DNA from: Salegentibacter sediminis
GTDB lineage: Bacteria > Bacteroidota > Bacteroidia > Flavobacteriales > Flavobacteriaceae
Length of the DNA: 64,000 nucleotides
Direction of reading: 5' to 3'
Assembly: GCF_002078605.1 (NCBI RefSeq)
Contig: NZ_MSJR01000001.1
Span: forward strand, 186,001 to 250,000
Shown here: piece by piece, positions 53,200 through 62,334 of the stretch
How positions within the stretch are numbered: position 1 is the stretch's first letter
Layout: every line of letters begins with the position of its first letter
Program-made: the position numbers and the translations under genes
Notes under the pieces: generated by a model
What the model was told of the DNA's origin: nothing
What the model saw: only the letters and a program-made list of their open reading frames with translations
Database searches by the model: none

Positions 53200-54954
53200 A
53201 TGAAATTAAAATATCTATTTATAAGCATTTTATTTCTAATGGCCGCCGGCGTGCAGGCCCAGGTAAAATTTGAAGCGAAGGTTAGCAAAAACAAGCTTGG
53301 GGTTAATGAACGTTTGAGGGTTGATTTTGAAATGAATAAAGATGGCGATAACTTCAGACCGCCATCATTTGCAGGATTCACCGTGGTAGGGGGACCAAAC
53401 CAATCGGTGAGCCAGAGTTTTGTGAATGGAAAACGTTCCTATTCTAAAACCTATTCTTTTTTTCTTCAACCAAAATCAAGGGGGAATAAAACCATTGGCC
53501 AGGCAGAGATCATCATAGATGAAACCACCTATAAAACCTCCCCCGTAGATATTGAGGTGACAGCTGCTGTAGAAAAACCTACCGATGGTAATGATGCCGA
53601 AATTGTGGCAGCCGAAAACCTCCATTTAATCGCTGAAGTCTCAAAAGCTGATCCCTACCTTAATGAGGCAGTTACCGTAGTGTATAAGTTATATGTGAGC
53701 CCCAATATAAGTGTTAGCGACTGGCGCGAGGTAGACAGTCCTAATTTTACCGATTTCTGGAGTCAGAACATAGATATCAGGGAATTAAGAGTAGAAAATG
53801 GCGAATATAAGGGGGAACCCTATCGCTATGTGGAACTGCGCAAAAGTATACTTTATCCGCAGAAGACGGGAGAGCTGGAAATAGAACCGCTTACCCTTTC
53901 TATTTCGGTAGATGTTCCCGGAGAGCGCAGAGATCTTTTTGGTCGGCGATTGTATAAAACGATTAATAAAACCGTGAGTTCCAGCACCAGGACACTGGAT
54001 GTGAAACCTCTCCCTGAGGAGGGGAAACCCCTAAGTTTCACCGGGGCTGTGGGGAATTTCAGTTTTGATGTTAAAGCCAGCAAAACCGAATTAGATGCCT
54101 CTGAATCACTACAGGCCACTGTGGAGGTAAAAGGGAATGGAAACTTAAATCTCTTTGAACTTCCTGTTCTGGAATTACCCTCTTCTCTCGAGGTCTATGA
54201 CCCTGAACGAAGCGAGAATGTGAATGTTAGTTTAAGAGGACAGGAAGGAACCATTTCAGAAAATTACACCATAGTTCCCACTCAAAAAGGGAAATATCCT
54301 ATTAAACCGGTAAATTTTTCATATTTCAATCCTAAAACCGAATCTTATCACAGCCTTTCTTCTGAAGAGATTCTTATTGATGTAAAACGCGGTCCTGCAG
54401 CTTCTTCCATTGCAGGAAGACAGGGAGGTAGTAAGGCCGTGGCTTTGCCTTCAGATCAGTTCAGGTATATAAAACTAAAACCAAATTTAAAGCCCATTGA
54501 ACAGTCTTCATTTTTTAATTCCCCTGTATTCTGGGGTAGCCTGGCCCTTCCAATAATTGCAATTCCCTTGCTTATTTTCTTCGGAAGAAAAAGGCTGGAA
54601 ATAGCTGGCGATGAAAAAGGAAAACGCATAAAAAAAGCTGACAGATTGGCCAGGAAGTATCTTTCGGAAGCAAAGAAAAAATTAGGTGATCAGAAAGAGT
54701 TCTATGAAGCGCTGGAGCGTTCTTTACATAATTACCTTAAGGCTAAACTCCATATCCAGACGGCAGAGATGAGTAAGGAGAAAATAAGTGCGATCTTAAA
54801 GGAAAAGGGCATTAATGATGAAGATATTATGGCTTTCACCAATTTGTTGAAAAGTTGTGAATTCGCGAGATATACGCCAGCTTCGCAAGTAAGTATGGAA
54901 CAGGATTACGATAAGGCCGTTACAGTAATTTCAACCCTCGATAAACAGCTTTGA
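53200..54954 (+). CDS. batD: BatD, oxygen tolerance protein
   Basis: A 584-residue protein with a signal peptide (LFISILFLMAAGVQAQ), several repeated beta-sandwich domains in the periplasm, a membrane helix near residue 445-465 (WGSLALPIIAIPLLIFF) and a cytoplasmic helical end. This is the full-length BatD; the earlier gene in the operon has only a short BatD-like region. It ends one base before batE. Confidence 0.93.
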   Translation: MKLKYLFISILFLMAAGVQAQVKFEAKVSKNKLGVNERLRVDFEMNKDGDNFRPPSFAGFTVVGGPNQSVSQSFVNGKRSYSKTYSFFLQPKSRGNKTIGQAEIIIDETTYKTSPVDIEVTAAVEKPTDGNDAEIVAAENLHLIAEVSKADPYLNEAVTVVYKLYVSPNISVSDWREVDSPNFTDFWSQNIDIRELRVENGEYKGEPYRYVELRKSILYPQKTGELEIEPLTLSISVDVPGERRDLFGRRLYKTINKTVSSSTRTLDVKPLPEEGKPLSFTGAVGNFSFDVKASKTELDASESLQATVEVKGNGNLNLFELPVLELPSSLEVYDPERSENVNVSLRGQEGTISENYTIVPTQKGKYPIKPVNFSYFNPKTESYHSLSSEEILIDVKRGPAASSIAGRQGGSKAVALPSDQFRYIKLKPNLKPIEQSSFFNSPVFWGSLALPIIAIPLLIFFGRKRLEIAGDEKGKRIKKADRLARKYLSEAKKKLGDQKEFYEALERSLHNYLKAKLHIQTAEMSKEKISAILKEKGINDEDIMAFTNLLKSCEFARYTPASQVSMEQDYDKAVTVISTLDKQL

Positions 54955-54955
54955 T

Positions 54956-55702
54956 ATGAAAAATTTAATCTACATCATATTTTTTATTTCCTGGGTTATG
55001 CCGGCCCAGAACGAAGCACTTTTCGAAAAGGCCAATTCCCAATACGCTGAAGGGAATTATGAGGAAGCAATCTCTCTGTACGAACAGATTATTGAAAATG
55101 ACGAGACATCGGTCCCGGTTTATTATAATTTGGGTAATTCTCATTATAAACTTAATAATGTGGGACCCAGTATCTATTACTATGAAAAAGCTCTCCAACT
55201 TGATCCCAATGATGAGGATGTACAAAACAATCTGGATTTTGCCCGTAATATGACCTTGGATGCTATTCCCGACGCGGAAGCCACCGGTTTTTCCGCGTCC
55301 ATTAATGAGCTTATCTCCATGTTTTCCTATAATACCTGGGGCGTTATGGCTATAATTGGTTCGGTGTTGCTTGCAGTTTTCTTTGTGATATATTATTTCC
55401 ATCCCCAAACCTTAGCTAAGCGAATCTTTTTTAGTGGAGCTGTTTTTATGTTCATTATGATGGCGGTATCAGTGTTTTTTGCCTTTAAACAGCAGGACCA
55501 CCAACTAAATAATGAATTTGCGATTATTTATGTAGAAGAGGCTGAAGTGAGAAATGAGCCAAGTCAACGAGCCGGGAATACTTTCACACTTCACGAAGGC
55601 ACCAAGGCCAGGGTGCTTGAAGACTTTCAAGGCTGGGTTAAACTGGAACTAGCCAATGGGACCCAGGGTTGGACCCTCCATGAAAACCTGAGGAAACTAT
55701 AA
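54956..55702 (+). CDS. batE: BatE, TPR and SH3-like protein
   Basis: A 248-residue protein with a short signal peptide, two tetratricopeptide repeats (ANSQYAEGNYEEAISLYEQI and the next), two membrane helices in the middle (VMAIIGSVLLAVFFVIYYF and AVFMFIMMAVSVFFAF) and a C-terminal bacterial SH3 domain (VRNEPSQRAGNTFTLHEGTKA). Last gene of the Bat operon. No clear terminator follows; the palindrome at 55719-55741 lies 17 bp downstream. Confidence 0.92.
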   Translation: MKNLIYIIFFISWVMPAQNEALFEKANSQYAEGNYEEAISLYEQIIENDETSVPVYYNLGNSHYKLNNVGPSIYYYEKALQLDPNDEDVQNNLDFARNMTLDAIPDAEATGFSASINELISMFSYNTWGVMAIIGSVLLAVFFVIYYFHPQTLAKRIFFSGAVFMFIMMAVSVFFAFKQQDHQLNNEFAIIYVEEAEVRNEPSQRAGNTFTLHEGTKARVLEDFQGWVKLELANGTQGWTLHENLRKL

Positions 55703-55718
55703 GGAGACTTGATATCTG

Positions 55719-55741
55719 CTTAACGATAAATTATCGTTAAG
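55719..55741. promoter_or_regulatory. 23-bp palindrome upstream of the SulP/carbonic anhydrase genes
   Basis: CTTAACGATAA and TTATCGTTAAG are perfect inverted arms of 11 bp around a single A. It lies just upstream of a promoter-like TTG (55747-55749), an 18-base spacer and TATTTTTG (55768-55775). It could be a regulator-binding site; as a terminator it would lack a T run. Confidence 0.6.
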
Positions 55742-55746
55742 GTCTA

Positions 55747-55775
55747 TTGTTATTCTTAGAAGAAGCCTATTTTTG
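55747..55775 (+). promoter_or_regulatory. Candidate promoter upstream of the small secreted protein
   Basis: TTG (55747-55749), 18 bases, then the exact -7 box TATTTTTG. It begins six bases after the palindrome. A transcript from here would start close to the GTG of the small gene. Confidence 0.6.
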
Positions 55776-55781
55776 CCCAAA

Positions 55782-56069
55782 GTGAAAAAAACAGCTTACA
55801 TACTTGCCTTTTTATTCGTGACCTTTCTGGCTACTCCAAGTTTTGTGGTCTTGATAGATAAATCGGCAGATGTTTCTATGGCCTTTAGTGTAAACGAAGA
55901 AGAGAGTTCTAAAACCCAGATAAATCTTGAATTTAACCTGGAAGAAACTCATTCAAATTACCTTAGTATTCACTTTCTTCAGGAACAGAAGAACCCGGGA
56001 CATTACTATACCGAGGCTTATCCGGTGGTTTTTCTCGATGTTATCTCACCTCCACCTAAACAGGTTTAA
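55782..56069 (+). CDS. Small secreted protein of unknown function
   Basis: A 95-residue protein with a hydrophobic signal (KKTAYILAFLFVTFLATPS) and a mature part that starts VVLIDKSADVSMAFSVNEEE and ends ISPPPKQV. The GTG at 55782 is preferred because an upstream TTG lies inside the -7 box. I do not recognise a family, but small proteins of this shape occur near transporter genes in Flavobacteria. The SulP gene follows after 162 bp, in which a short hairpin (AAGGAG/CTCCTT) near 56192-56217 is the only visible feature. Confidence 0.65.
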   Translation: MKKTAYILAFLFVTFLATPSFVVLIDKSADVSMAFSVNEEESSKTQINLEFNLEETHSNYLSIHFLQEQKNPGHYYTEAYPVVFLDVISPPPKQV

Positions 56070-56231
56070 TCTTACTATTTATTGAGGATTATATGGTATT
56101 CCCGTTTTTTAATGGGGATAAATGATAGTGATGCAATCTTTTCAGATTGTAAACATCCTCTAATTTTTCATTTTTCAATTTTAAAGTAAGCTTTAAGGAG
56201 GTTTTTAAATCTCCTTTCAAAACCTGTATAT

Positions 56232-57794
56232 ATGTTTAAACATTTTAATAAAGATTTTCCTGCCAGTATAGTTGTATTTTTCGTTGCCCTTCCTTTGTGT
56301 TTGGGTATTGCCCTGGCCAGTGGTGCGCCACTTTTTTCCGGTTTAATCGCCGGTATGGTCGGTGGGATAGTTGTGGGTGCTCTTTCTGGGGCACAGCTTG
56401 GAGTAAGTGGCCCGGCAGCCGGGCTGGCGGTTATTGTACTTAGTGCCATCGAAAGCCTTGGAGCATTCGAAAGTTTTTTACTAGCGGTAGTAATCGCGGG
56501 AGCTTTCCAGATTATTCTTGGCGTCTTAAAAGCCGGAATCATCGGTTATTATTTTCCTTCCTCAGTGATCAAAGGAATGCTGGCCGGGATTGGAATCACC
56601 ATTGCGATTTCACAAATCCCTAATGTGTTTGGCCTTAATGGCGCAAACCTTGAATTTTTCAATTATAGCGACGGAATTATTGCTGCTTTTGGGCAGTTTG
56701 CACAAATGATTTCTCCAGGGGCTGTTATTCTTACTCTTGTGGCTTTAACCATCCTTCTTTCATGGGAGAATATTCTGGTGCATAAACATAAGATCTTCAA
56801 ACTGGTGCCGGGATCTCTGGTGGCTGTGGCGTTTGGGGTCCTGTATTATCTGCTTGTTCCCGCAGGAACATTTGGAATAGGTGACAGCCAATTGGTAGCC
56901 GTGCCCGTGCCAGATGACGTTTCTTCCTTCTTTGCTCAATTCACGTTACCCGATTTTACTCAAATTGGAAATTCTGAAGTCTGGATCGTAGCCATTACCA
57001 TCGCTATTGTCGCCAGTTTGGAAACACTTTTAAGTGTGGAGGCCATTGACAAGATTGATCCTGAAAAAAGGACCACTCCTACAAATAGGGAGCTTTTTGC
57101 CCAGGGGACAGGAAATATGGTTTCAGGTTTTATTGGGGGCTTGCCTATCACCCAGGTAATAGTTAGGAGCTCGGCGAATACGCAATCTGGCGGAAAAACA
57201 AAACTGTCAACTATAATGCACGGATTTCTAATCCTGGGGTCTATCATTGCCATACCCAGCCTGCTTAATATGATTCCTCTTGCCGTACTGGCAGCCGTAC
57301 TATTAATAGTAGGATATAAACTGGCAAAACCTGCTTTGTTTAAACAAATGTATACTTTAGGGAAATCCCAGTTTTTACCCTTCGTGATAACAGTAGCCGG
57401 AGTAGTGTTTACCGATCTTCTCATGGGAATTGGACTTGGACTATTAGTAGGGATATCTGTTATTCTAATTAATAGTTATAAAAACTCCCATTTTCTTCAT
57501 AAAGAAGGTTTTGATATTCCTGACGGACAATATCAAATCACCCTGGCCGAAGAAGTTACATTCCTGAATAAAGGAGCAATAATCCGGGAGCTTAATGCGC
57601 TGCCTGAAGGTGCAACCGTACGTCTGGATGTTTCAAAGACCCGGGTACTGGATTATGATATCCTGGAAATTCTTGATGAATTCGCTATCAAAGCAAGAAG
57701 AAAAAATATCACTATTAAACTAATTTCAGACCGGGGTACTGTGGAGAATCCTGATAGTTATCGAAAATTCTTTGGACTGGATATGCCTGTTTAA
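56232..57794 (+). CDS. SulP family anion transporter
   Basis: A 520-residue transporter. It begins FPASIVVFFVALPLCLGIALASG, has the ten to fourteen helices of SulP/SLC26, and a short C-terminal STAS domain (about 440-520, with ATVRLDVSKTRVLDYDILEILD). SulP members move sulfate, bicarbonate or other anions. The carbonic anhydrase gene 39 bp downstream makes bicarbonate the most likely substrate. Confidence 0.92.
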   Translation: MFKHFNKDFPASIVVFFVALPLCLGIALASGAPLFSGLIAGMVGGIVVGALSGAQLGVSGPAAGLAVIVLSAIESLGAFESFLLAVVIAGAFQIILGVLKAGIIGYYFPSSVIKGMLAGIGITIAISQIPNVFGLNGANLEFFNYSDGIIAAFGQFAQMISPGAVILTLVALTILLSWENILVHKHKIFKLVPGSLVAVAFGVLYYLLVPAGTFGIGDSQLVAVPVPDDVSSFFAQFTLPDFTQIGNSEVWIVAITIAIVASLETLLSVEAIDKIDPEKRTTPTNRELFAQGTGNMVSGFIGGLPITQVIVRSSANTQSGGKTKLSTIMHGFLILGSIIAIPSLLNMIPLAVLAAVLLIVGYKLAKPALFKQMYTLGKSQFLPFVITVAGVVFTDLLMGIGLGLLVGISVILINSYKNSHFLHKEGFDIPDGQYQITLAEEVTFLNKGAIIRELNALPEGATVRLDVSKTRVLDYDILEILDEFAIKARRKNITIKLISDRGTVENPDSYRKFFGLDMPV

Positions 57795-57833
57795 ACTAAT
57801 TATACTAATTTAATTACTTAAAAAATTTTAGCT

Positions 57834-58469
57834 ATGGACGCATTTTATAAAAAACTTAAAGAAAACAATAAAAAGTGGGTAGAAAGCCAATTAAGCGAAG
57901 ATCCCAATTATTTCAAAAAACTGGCTGAAGGTCAGCAACCGCCGGTTCTGTGGATAGGTTGTGCCGATAGCCGTGTGCCGGCCAACCAGATCATTGGTGC
58001 AGAGCCGGGAGAGGTTTTTGTACACCGTAATATTGCCAATATGGTTGTGCACAGCGATATGAATATGCTTAGCGTACTCGATTATGCAGTGAATGCCCTT
58101 AAGGTTAAACACGTGATTGTTTGTGGTCACTATGGCTGTGGTGGCGTTGCGGCTGCCATGGGTCACGAAACAATTGGTCTTATCGATAACTGGCTAAGAC
58201 ATATTAAAGATGTCTACAGGCTTCATAAGGATGAGCTTGATGCCATTGAAGATGAAAAGGAGCGTCAGGATAGATATGTTGAGCTTAATGTTAAGGAACA
58301 GGTTTACGATCTTTCCAAGACTTCAATTGTACAGGGTGCATGGCAAAAGGGACAAGGTTTACAGTTGCACGGCTGGGTGTACGGAGTAGGCTCGGGGATA
58401 ATCAAAGACCTTAATGTAACTGTTGAGAACAACAGTCAGTTGGAAGGCATTTATCAGTTGAATATATAA
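57834..58469 (+). CDS. can: Beta-carbonic anhydrase
   Basis: A 211-residue beta-class carbonic anhydrase. The zinc ligands and catalytic pair are Cys43, Asp45, Arg47 (IGCADSRVPANQIIG), His99 and Cys102 (CGHYGCGGV). It interconverts carbon dioxide and bicarbonate in the cytoplasm. Its pairing with the SulP gene suggests uptake of bicarbonate for carboxylation reactions. A terminator follows and overlaps the end of cvpA. Confidence 0.96.
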   Translation: MDAFYKKLKENNKKWVESQLSEDPNYFKKLAEGQQPPVLWIGCADSRVPANQIIGAEPGEVFVHRNIANMVVHSDMNMLSVLDYAVNALKVKHVIVCGHYGCGGVAAAMGHETIGLIDNWLRHIKDVYRLHKDELDAIEDEKERQDRYVELNVKEQVYDLSKTSIVQGAWQKGQGLQLHGWVYGVGSGIIKDLNVTVENNSQLEGIYQLNI

Positions 58470-58492
58470 TCGATCTTAAATTTTCTCTATTG

Positions 58493-58521
58493 GAGGTCCG
58501 GTTAATCCCGGGCCTCTTTTT
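58493..58521 (+). terminator. Terminator of the carbonic anhydrase gene, overlapping cvpA
   Basis: GAGGTCCGG and CCGGGCCTC pair over nine positions with one G-T, followed by five T. Part of the hairpin is also the last codons and stop of the convergent cvpA gene. Confidence 0.85.
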
Positions 58522-59047
58522 CTTCAGTGAGTTCGTCAAAACCCTCTAAGAGATCGTGTTTTTGGGCTTCCCTTAAAATAGAAGGTAAGAAGATGGGGGC
58601 AATACTCTCGATGGGCCCATACAGCACCGATTGCTCCAGGATTTCTTCAGAAACGATATCAATTTCTTCATTGGTAGCCTTAAAGAACATTATGACCACA
58701 CTGGCCAGAAAAGCAACTTTAATTAAACCAAAAGCACCTCCCAGGAATTTATTAACCAAACCTAATGCTGCAAAACCGGCAATTTTAGTGAGTACTTTCC
58801 CCGCGAGGGAGATAAGAAATACGATTAAAACAAAGGTGATAGCGAAAGCGATTAGGTTTACATATTGAGTATCCCAACCCATTTTTTCTGAAAAGAAGTC
58901 GGCCAGAAGATGAGAGAAATGTATTGCTCCATATATTCCAACAAAAATGCCAACCAGAGAGGCTACCTCTGCCAGCAAACCTCGGAAAAAACCTCTAACC
59001 AACCCGTACACCAAGATTAGGGCAAGCACAATATCAATTGTATTCAT
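58502..59047 (-). CDS. CvpA family membrane protein
   Basis: A 181-residue inner membrane protein with four helices, starting IDIVLALILVYGLVRGFFRG, the CvpA hallmark. CvpA-type proteins are linked to colicin V production in E. coli and to envelope robustness elsewhere; the molecular role is unknown. The C-terminus is charged (ELTEEKEARD). It is convergent with the carbonic anhydrase gene and diverges from the 118-residue gene. Confidence 0.92.
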   Translation of the reverse strand: MNTIDIVLALILVYGLVRGFFRGLLAEVASLVGIFVGIYGAIHFSHLLADFFSEKMGWDTQYVNLIAFAITFVLIVFLISLAGKVLTKIAGFAALGLVNKFLGGAFGLIKVAFLASVVIMFFKATNEEIDIVSEEILEQSVLYGPIESIAPIFLPSILREAQKHDLLEGFDELTEEKEARD

Positions 59048-59093
59048 ACACCAAATATAGTAATTTCAATAAGTAAGATATTATCTTTGCGCT

Positions 59094-59450
59094 ATGGCAA
59101 GAGATGAACAATTAAAAGGACGCTGGGAAGGCTTACAAAAAAAGCTTTCAGCGCAGTTTGCAGACGGAGAATTGATGGACCTTGACGCTATAATATATGT
59201 GATTGGGGTCCAGGAACTGGGGCAGGTACATCGCAAATTCAAAAAAGACCATAAAATTGATCTTATGCATATTGCTATATGTAGACTTTTGGAGCCTTAT
59301 GGCTATTATGAATTCGATTATTTTGATGACGACGGCTGGCCACACTATAAAATCCTGGAGCAATTACCGGTACTTAAAGCCGGGGAACAAAGCGTGCTGA
59401 TGAAAGAAGCTATCGTGCAATATTTTATTCAGAATGGTTATATAGATTAA
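59094..59450 (+). CDS. Conserved protein of unknown function (118 aa)
   Basis: A 118-residue soluble protein rich in aromatic and acidic residues (LEPYGYYEFDYFDDDGWPHY). No motif, membrane segment or signal peptide is visible. The second half may be a small alpha/beta fold. The pheS gene follows after 58 bp, in the same direction. A flavobacterial protein of unknown role is the safest description. Confidence 0.8.
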   Translation: MARDEQLKGRWEGLQKKLSAQFADGELMDLDAIIYVIGVQELGQVHRKFKKDHKIDLMHIAICRLLEPYGYYEFDYFDDDGWPHYKILEQLPVLKAGEQSVLMKEAIVQYFIQNGYID

Positions 59451-59508
59451 ATCCCTGCTGAAAAATTCATTTTTACTAAATTTGCCCTTCTGAAAAAGAA
59501 AAGCATCC

Positions 59509-60528
59509 ATGATAGATAAAATAAAGGAACATATTGCTGAAGTTGAAGCTTTTAATGCTGAAACGGCCGACCAAATTGAAGCTTTCCGAATAAAATACCT
59601 GGGAAAAAAAGGAATTTTAAATGGATTTTTCGCCGAATTCAAATCGGTGCCCAAAGAGCAGAAAAAAGATTTCGGTCAGGCCGTGAATAGTCTGAAGCAG
59701 GCAGCTGAAGCTAAAGTGACTTCCCTTAAAGAGGTTCTTGAAAGCAAGCAGGAAGAAAAAGGAGTTTATGGCGATCTTTCCCGCCCTGCCGAACCCATAG
59801 AGATTGGTGCCCGCCACCCCATATCTATCGTAAAGAACCAGATTATCGAGATTTTCTCTAATATTGGTTTCAACGTTTCTGAAGGACCCGAAATTGAAGA
59901 CGATTGGCATAACTTTACTGCCTTGAATTTGCCGGAATATCACCCGGCTCGCGATATGCAAGATACTTTCTTTATCCAGACAGATCCCGACATCTTGTTA
60001 CGTACCCACACCTCTTCGGTGCAGGTTAGATATATGGAAGATAACCAACCGCCGATTAGAACTATTTCTCCCGGCCGGGTTTTTAGAAATGAGGCTATTT
60101 CGGCCCGTTCTCACTGTATTTTCCATCAAGTGGAAGGCCTGTATATAGATAAAGATGTAAGCTTTGCCGATCTTAAGCAAACTTTATTGTATTTCACTAA
60201 GCAGCTATTCGGAAAATCAAAAATAAGGCTCAGACCTTCTTATTTTCCTTTTACCGAGCCCAGTGCCGAAGTTGATATCTATTGGGGCCTTGAAACCGAA
60301 ACCGACTACCGCATTACCAAAGGTACCGGATGGCTGGAGATTATGGGCTGCGGAATGGTAGATCCAAATGTGCTTAGAAATTGTAATATCGATCCTACCG
60401 AATATTCCGGTTTTGCTTTCGGAATGGGGATAGAAAGAATTGCAATGCTGCTGTATCAAATAGGGGATATCAGGATGTTCTACGAGAACGATGTGCGATT
60501 TCTGGAGCAGTTTAAATCTTCTATTTAA
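59509..60528 (+). CDS. pheS: Phenylalanine-tRNA ligase alpha subunit
   Basis: A 339-residue class II tRNA synthetase subunit. The N-terminal coiled coil is followed by motif 1 ([18 protein letters not shown]), motif 2 ([11 protein letters not shown]) and motif 3 ([13 protein letters not shown]). The [11 protein letters not shown] segment is characteristic of PheS. It joins phenylalanine to its tRNA together with PheT, which is encoded elsewhere, as is common in Bacteroidetes. Confidence 0.97.
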   Translation: MIDKIKEHIAEVEAFNAETADQIEAFRIKYLGKKGILNGFFAEFKSVPKEQKKDFGQAVNSLKQAAEAKVTSLKEVLESKQEEKGVYGDLSRPAEPIEIGARHPISIVKNQIIEIFSNIGFNVSEGPEIEDDWHNFTALNLPEYHPARDMQDTFFIQTDPDILLRTHTSSVQVRYMEDNQPPIRTISPGRVFRNEAISARSHCIFHQVEGLYIDKDVSFADLKQTLLYFTKQLFGKSKIRLRPSYFPFTEPSAEVDIYWGLETETDYRITKGTGWLEIMGCGMVDPNVLRNCNIDPTEYSGFAFGMGIERIAMLLYQIGDIRMFYENDVRFLEQFKSSI

Positions 60529-60583
60529 ACGAATTCTTCGGAAATTTCCCGGGGATGATTAACTTGTAAAGAAATAAATACTT

Positions 60584-60751
60584 ATGAAAACAGTTGGTTT
60601 AGTCATCCTTGGTATTATCGTTCTGGCCGTTATAATCATATTGGTAGTTGTAGAGATTATTGAACTGGCCTTAGGAGCTATTCTATTAGGAATTGCGGCG
60701 CTAGCGCTTTGGGGCTTATATAAATGGGCTAAAAATAAGATTCAAGATTAG
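60584..60751 (+). CDS. Small membrane protein (55 aa)
   Basis: A 55-residue reading frame starting MKTVGLVILGIIVL with two hydrophobic helices (about 4-24 and 30-45) joined by a glutamate-containing turn (VEIIEL) and ended by a basic tail (YKWAKNKIQD). Its stop overlaps the GTG of the next gene by one base (TAGTG), and both follow pheS. The composition is strongly membrane-like and unlikely by chance. No family is recognised. Confidence 0.6.
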   Translation: MKTVGLVILGIIVLAVIIILVVVEIIELALGAILLGIAALALWGLYKWAKNKIQD

Positions 60752-61146
60752 TGAAAAAAGACATTGAAATACCTAAAGTTGAAGGAGTTTATTTGGCGGC
60801 CGTCAAACAATTCAATAAAGATTTTCAGGCAGAAGAATGGAATGCCTACCTCATAAACGACCGTGATGATGCCCTGGAAATGGTGCTTATCGTGAGCCGG
60901 GGTTTTTCAGATAAAGACCAGACTTCGGTAATGCGCCATAAGATTGAAAAGCTTCCACCTAAATCTTTCGCCAAGGTTGAATTCCTTCAGGAAGAAGTAC
61001 TGGCCTTGAACAATGAATTTCAGGTTACTTTTTTTGCTGAAAATAAGATGTTTGAAAAGAAATTTCTTTTCAGAAAAAATAGCATAAACGAAAAAGCGTT
61101 GCATGAACTTCCTTTAATTCCTGAAAAAGGAATTTTACTGAAATAA
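60751..61146 (+). CDS. Conserved protein of unknown function (131 aa)
   Basis: A 131-residue soluble protein begun at a GTG that overlaps the previous stop (TAGTG). It is rich in charged residues, begins KKDIEIPKVEGVYLAAV, and shows an alternating strand pattern, but no recognised motif. The GTG is the only reasonable start. Likely co-translated with the 55-residue membrane protein. Function unknown. Confidence 0.75.
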   Translation: MKKDIEIPKVEGVYLAAVKQFNKDFQAEEWNAYLINDRDDALEMVLIVSRGFSDKDQTSVMRHKIEKLPPKSFAKVEFLQEEVLALNNEFQVTFFAENKMFEKKFLFRKNSINEKALHELPLIPEKGILLK

Positions 61147-61157
61147 CTCTTCAGTAG

Positions 61158-62153
61158 CTAATCCAGTTTTTCTGCAAGCTTTTTAAATACCTTCTTCGGA
61201 TTTTTTCCTTCGTACAGAATACCATACACGGCATTGATAATTGGGGTTTTCGCTCCTTTTTCCTTGTTGATCTTGTAAGCGCTTTCGGTGGCATAATAAC
61301 CTTCAGCGATCATACTCATTTCCATTTGGGCGCTTTTTACGGTATAGCCCTTCCCGATCATATTTCCGAACATACGGTTGCGGCTAAATACTGAATATCC
61401 GGTTACCAGGAGATCACCAAGATAGGCAGAGTCATTGATGTTACGTTTCATCTTATGTACTTTCTTGATGAATTTCTTCATCTCACGAATGCCATTACTC
61501 ATCAACACACTCTGGAAGTTATCTCCGTATCCCAGTCCATGCGCAATCCCTGCGGCAATTGCATAAATGTTTTTAAGCATCGCGGCATATTCGGTGCCGG
61601 TAACATCATCGCTTATCTTACATTTTATGTATTCACTGCTTAGATGTTTGGCAACAATTTTTGCTTTTTCTTCATCGCTGCAGGCAATGGTGAGATAAGA
61701 AAGGCGCTCCAGGGCCACTTCTTCGGCGTGGCAAGGCCCGGTAATCACTCCTATATTTTCGGCGGGCACATTATGGAATTGCTCAAAGTGTTCTCCAACA
61801 ATGAGGCTGCTTTCGGGAACGATCCCTTTTATTGCCGAAAAGATCACTTTTCCTTCCAGGGGAACTTCCAAACTGTCTAGCTCTCTTTTGAGAAAAACCG
61901 AAGGAATGGCAAAGATTAGATAATCGGCTGCTTTAACGGTTTCGTTGATGTCAGAACTAAGGTCGAGTTGGTTGATATCAAATTCTACCGAGCTAAGATA
62001 ATTAGGATTGTGTTCCTGTTTCTTCAGGTGCTCAATGGCATAAGTACTTCGCATATACCAATGAATGGTGTCTACGTTTTCACTAAGCATTTTTACAATT
62101 GCAGTCGCCCAGCTGCCTCCGCCAATAACGGCAAAAGAAGGAGATTTTTCCAT
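61158..62153 (-). CDS. gpsA: Glycerol-3-phosphate dehydrogenase [NAD(P)+]
   Basis: A 331-residue enzyme started at the ATG at 62153 (MEKSPSFAVIGGG). The dinucleotide loop GGGSWATAIVKML, the catalytic lysine region MLKNIYAIAAGIAHGLGYGDN and the glycine-rich end are as in GpsA. It reduces dihydroxyacetone phosphate to glycerol 3-phosphate for phospholipid synthesis. It is convergent with the 131-residue gene. Confidence 0.95.
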   Translation of the reverse strand: MEKSPSFAVIGGGSWATAIVKMLSENVDTIHWYMRSTYAIEHLKKQEHNPNYLSSVEFDINQLDLSSDINETVKAADYLIFAIPSVFLKRELDSLEVPLEGKVIFSAIKGIVPESSLIVGEHFEQFHNVPAENIGVITGPCHAEEVALERLSYLTIACSDEEKAKIVAKHLSSEYIKCKISDDVTGTEYAAMLKNIYAIAAGIAHGLGYGDNFQSVLMSNGIREMKKFIKKVHKMKRNINDSAYLGDLLVTGYSVFSRNRMFGNMIGKGYTVKSAQMEMSMIAEGYYATESAYKINKEKGAKTPIINAVYGILYEGKNPKKVFKKLAEKLD

Positions 62154-62246
62154 AATTAGATTTTCTATTGCCAAAAATAAACAAAATAAAAGGATATAGA
62201 AACCGTGGAAATTAGATGTGGTATGGGATAAGGGCTAATGGCTTAA

Positions 62247-62264
62247 ATTTTAACATGTTAAAAT
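62247..62264. promoter_or_regulatory. 18-bp perfect palindrome upstream of gpsA
   Basis: ATTTTAACATGTTAAAAT reads the same on both strands. It lies in the 350-bp gap between gpsA and the LysM gene, about 94 bp upstream of gpsA. It could be a regulator site; AT-rich palindromes can also arise by chance. Confidence 0.4.
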
Positions 62265-62334
62265 AAACCAAGAAAGCAATCTTTCTGAAAGGCAGCCCGT
62301 TATTTGTTTGTTCTTTATTCCAAAAAGGAGAAGA

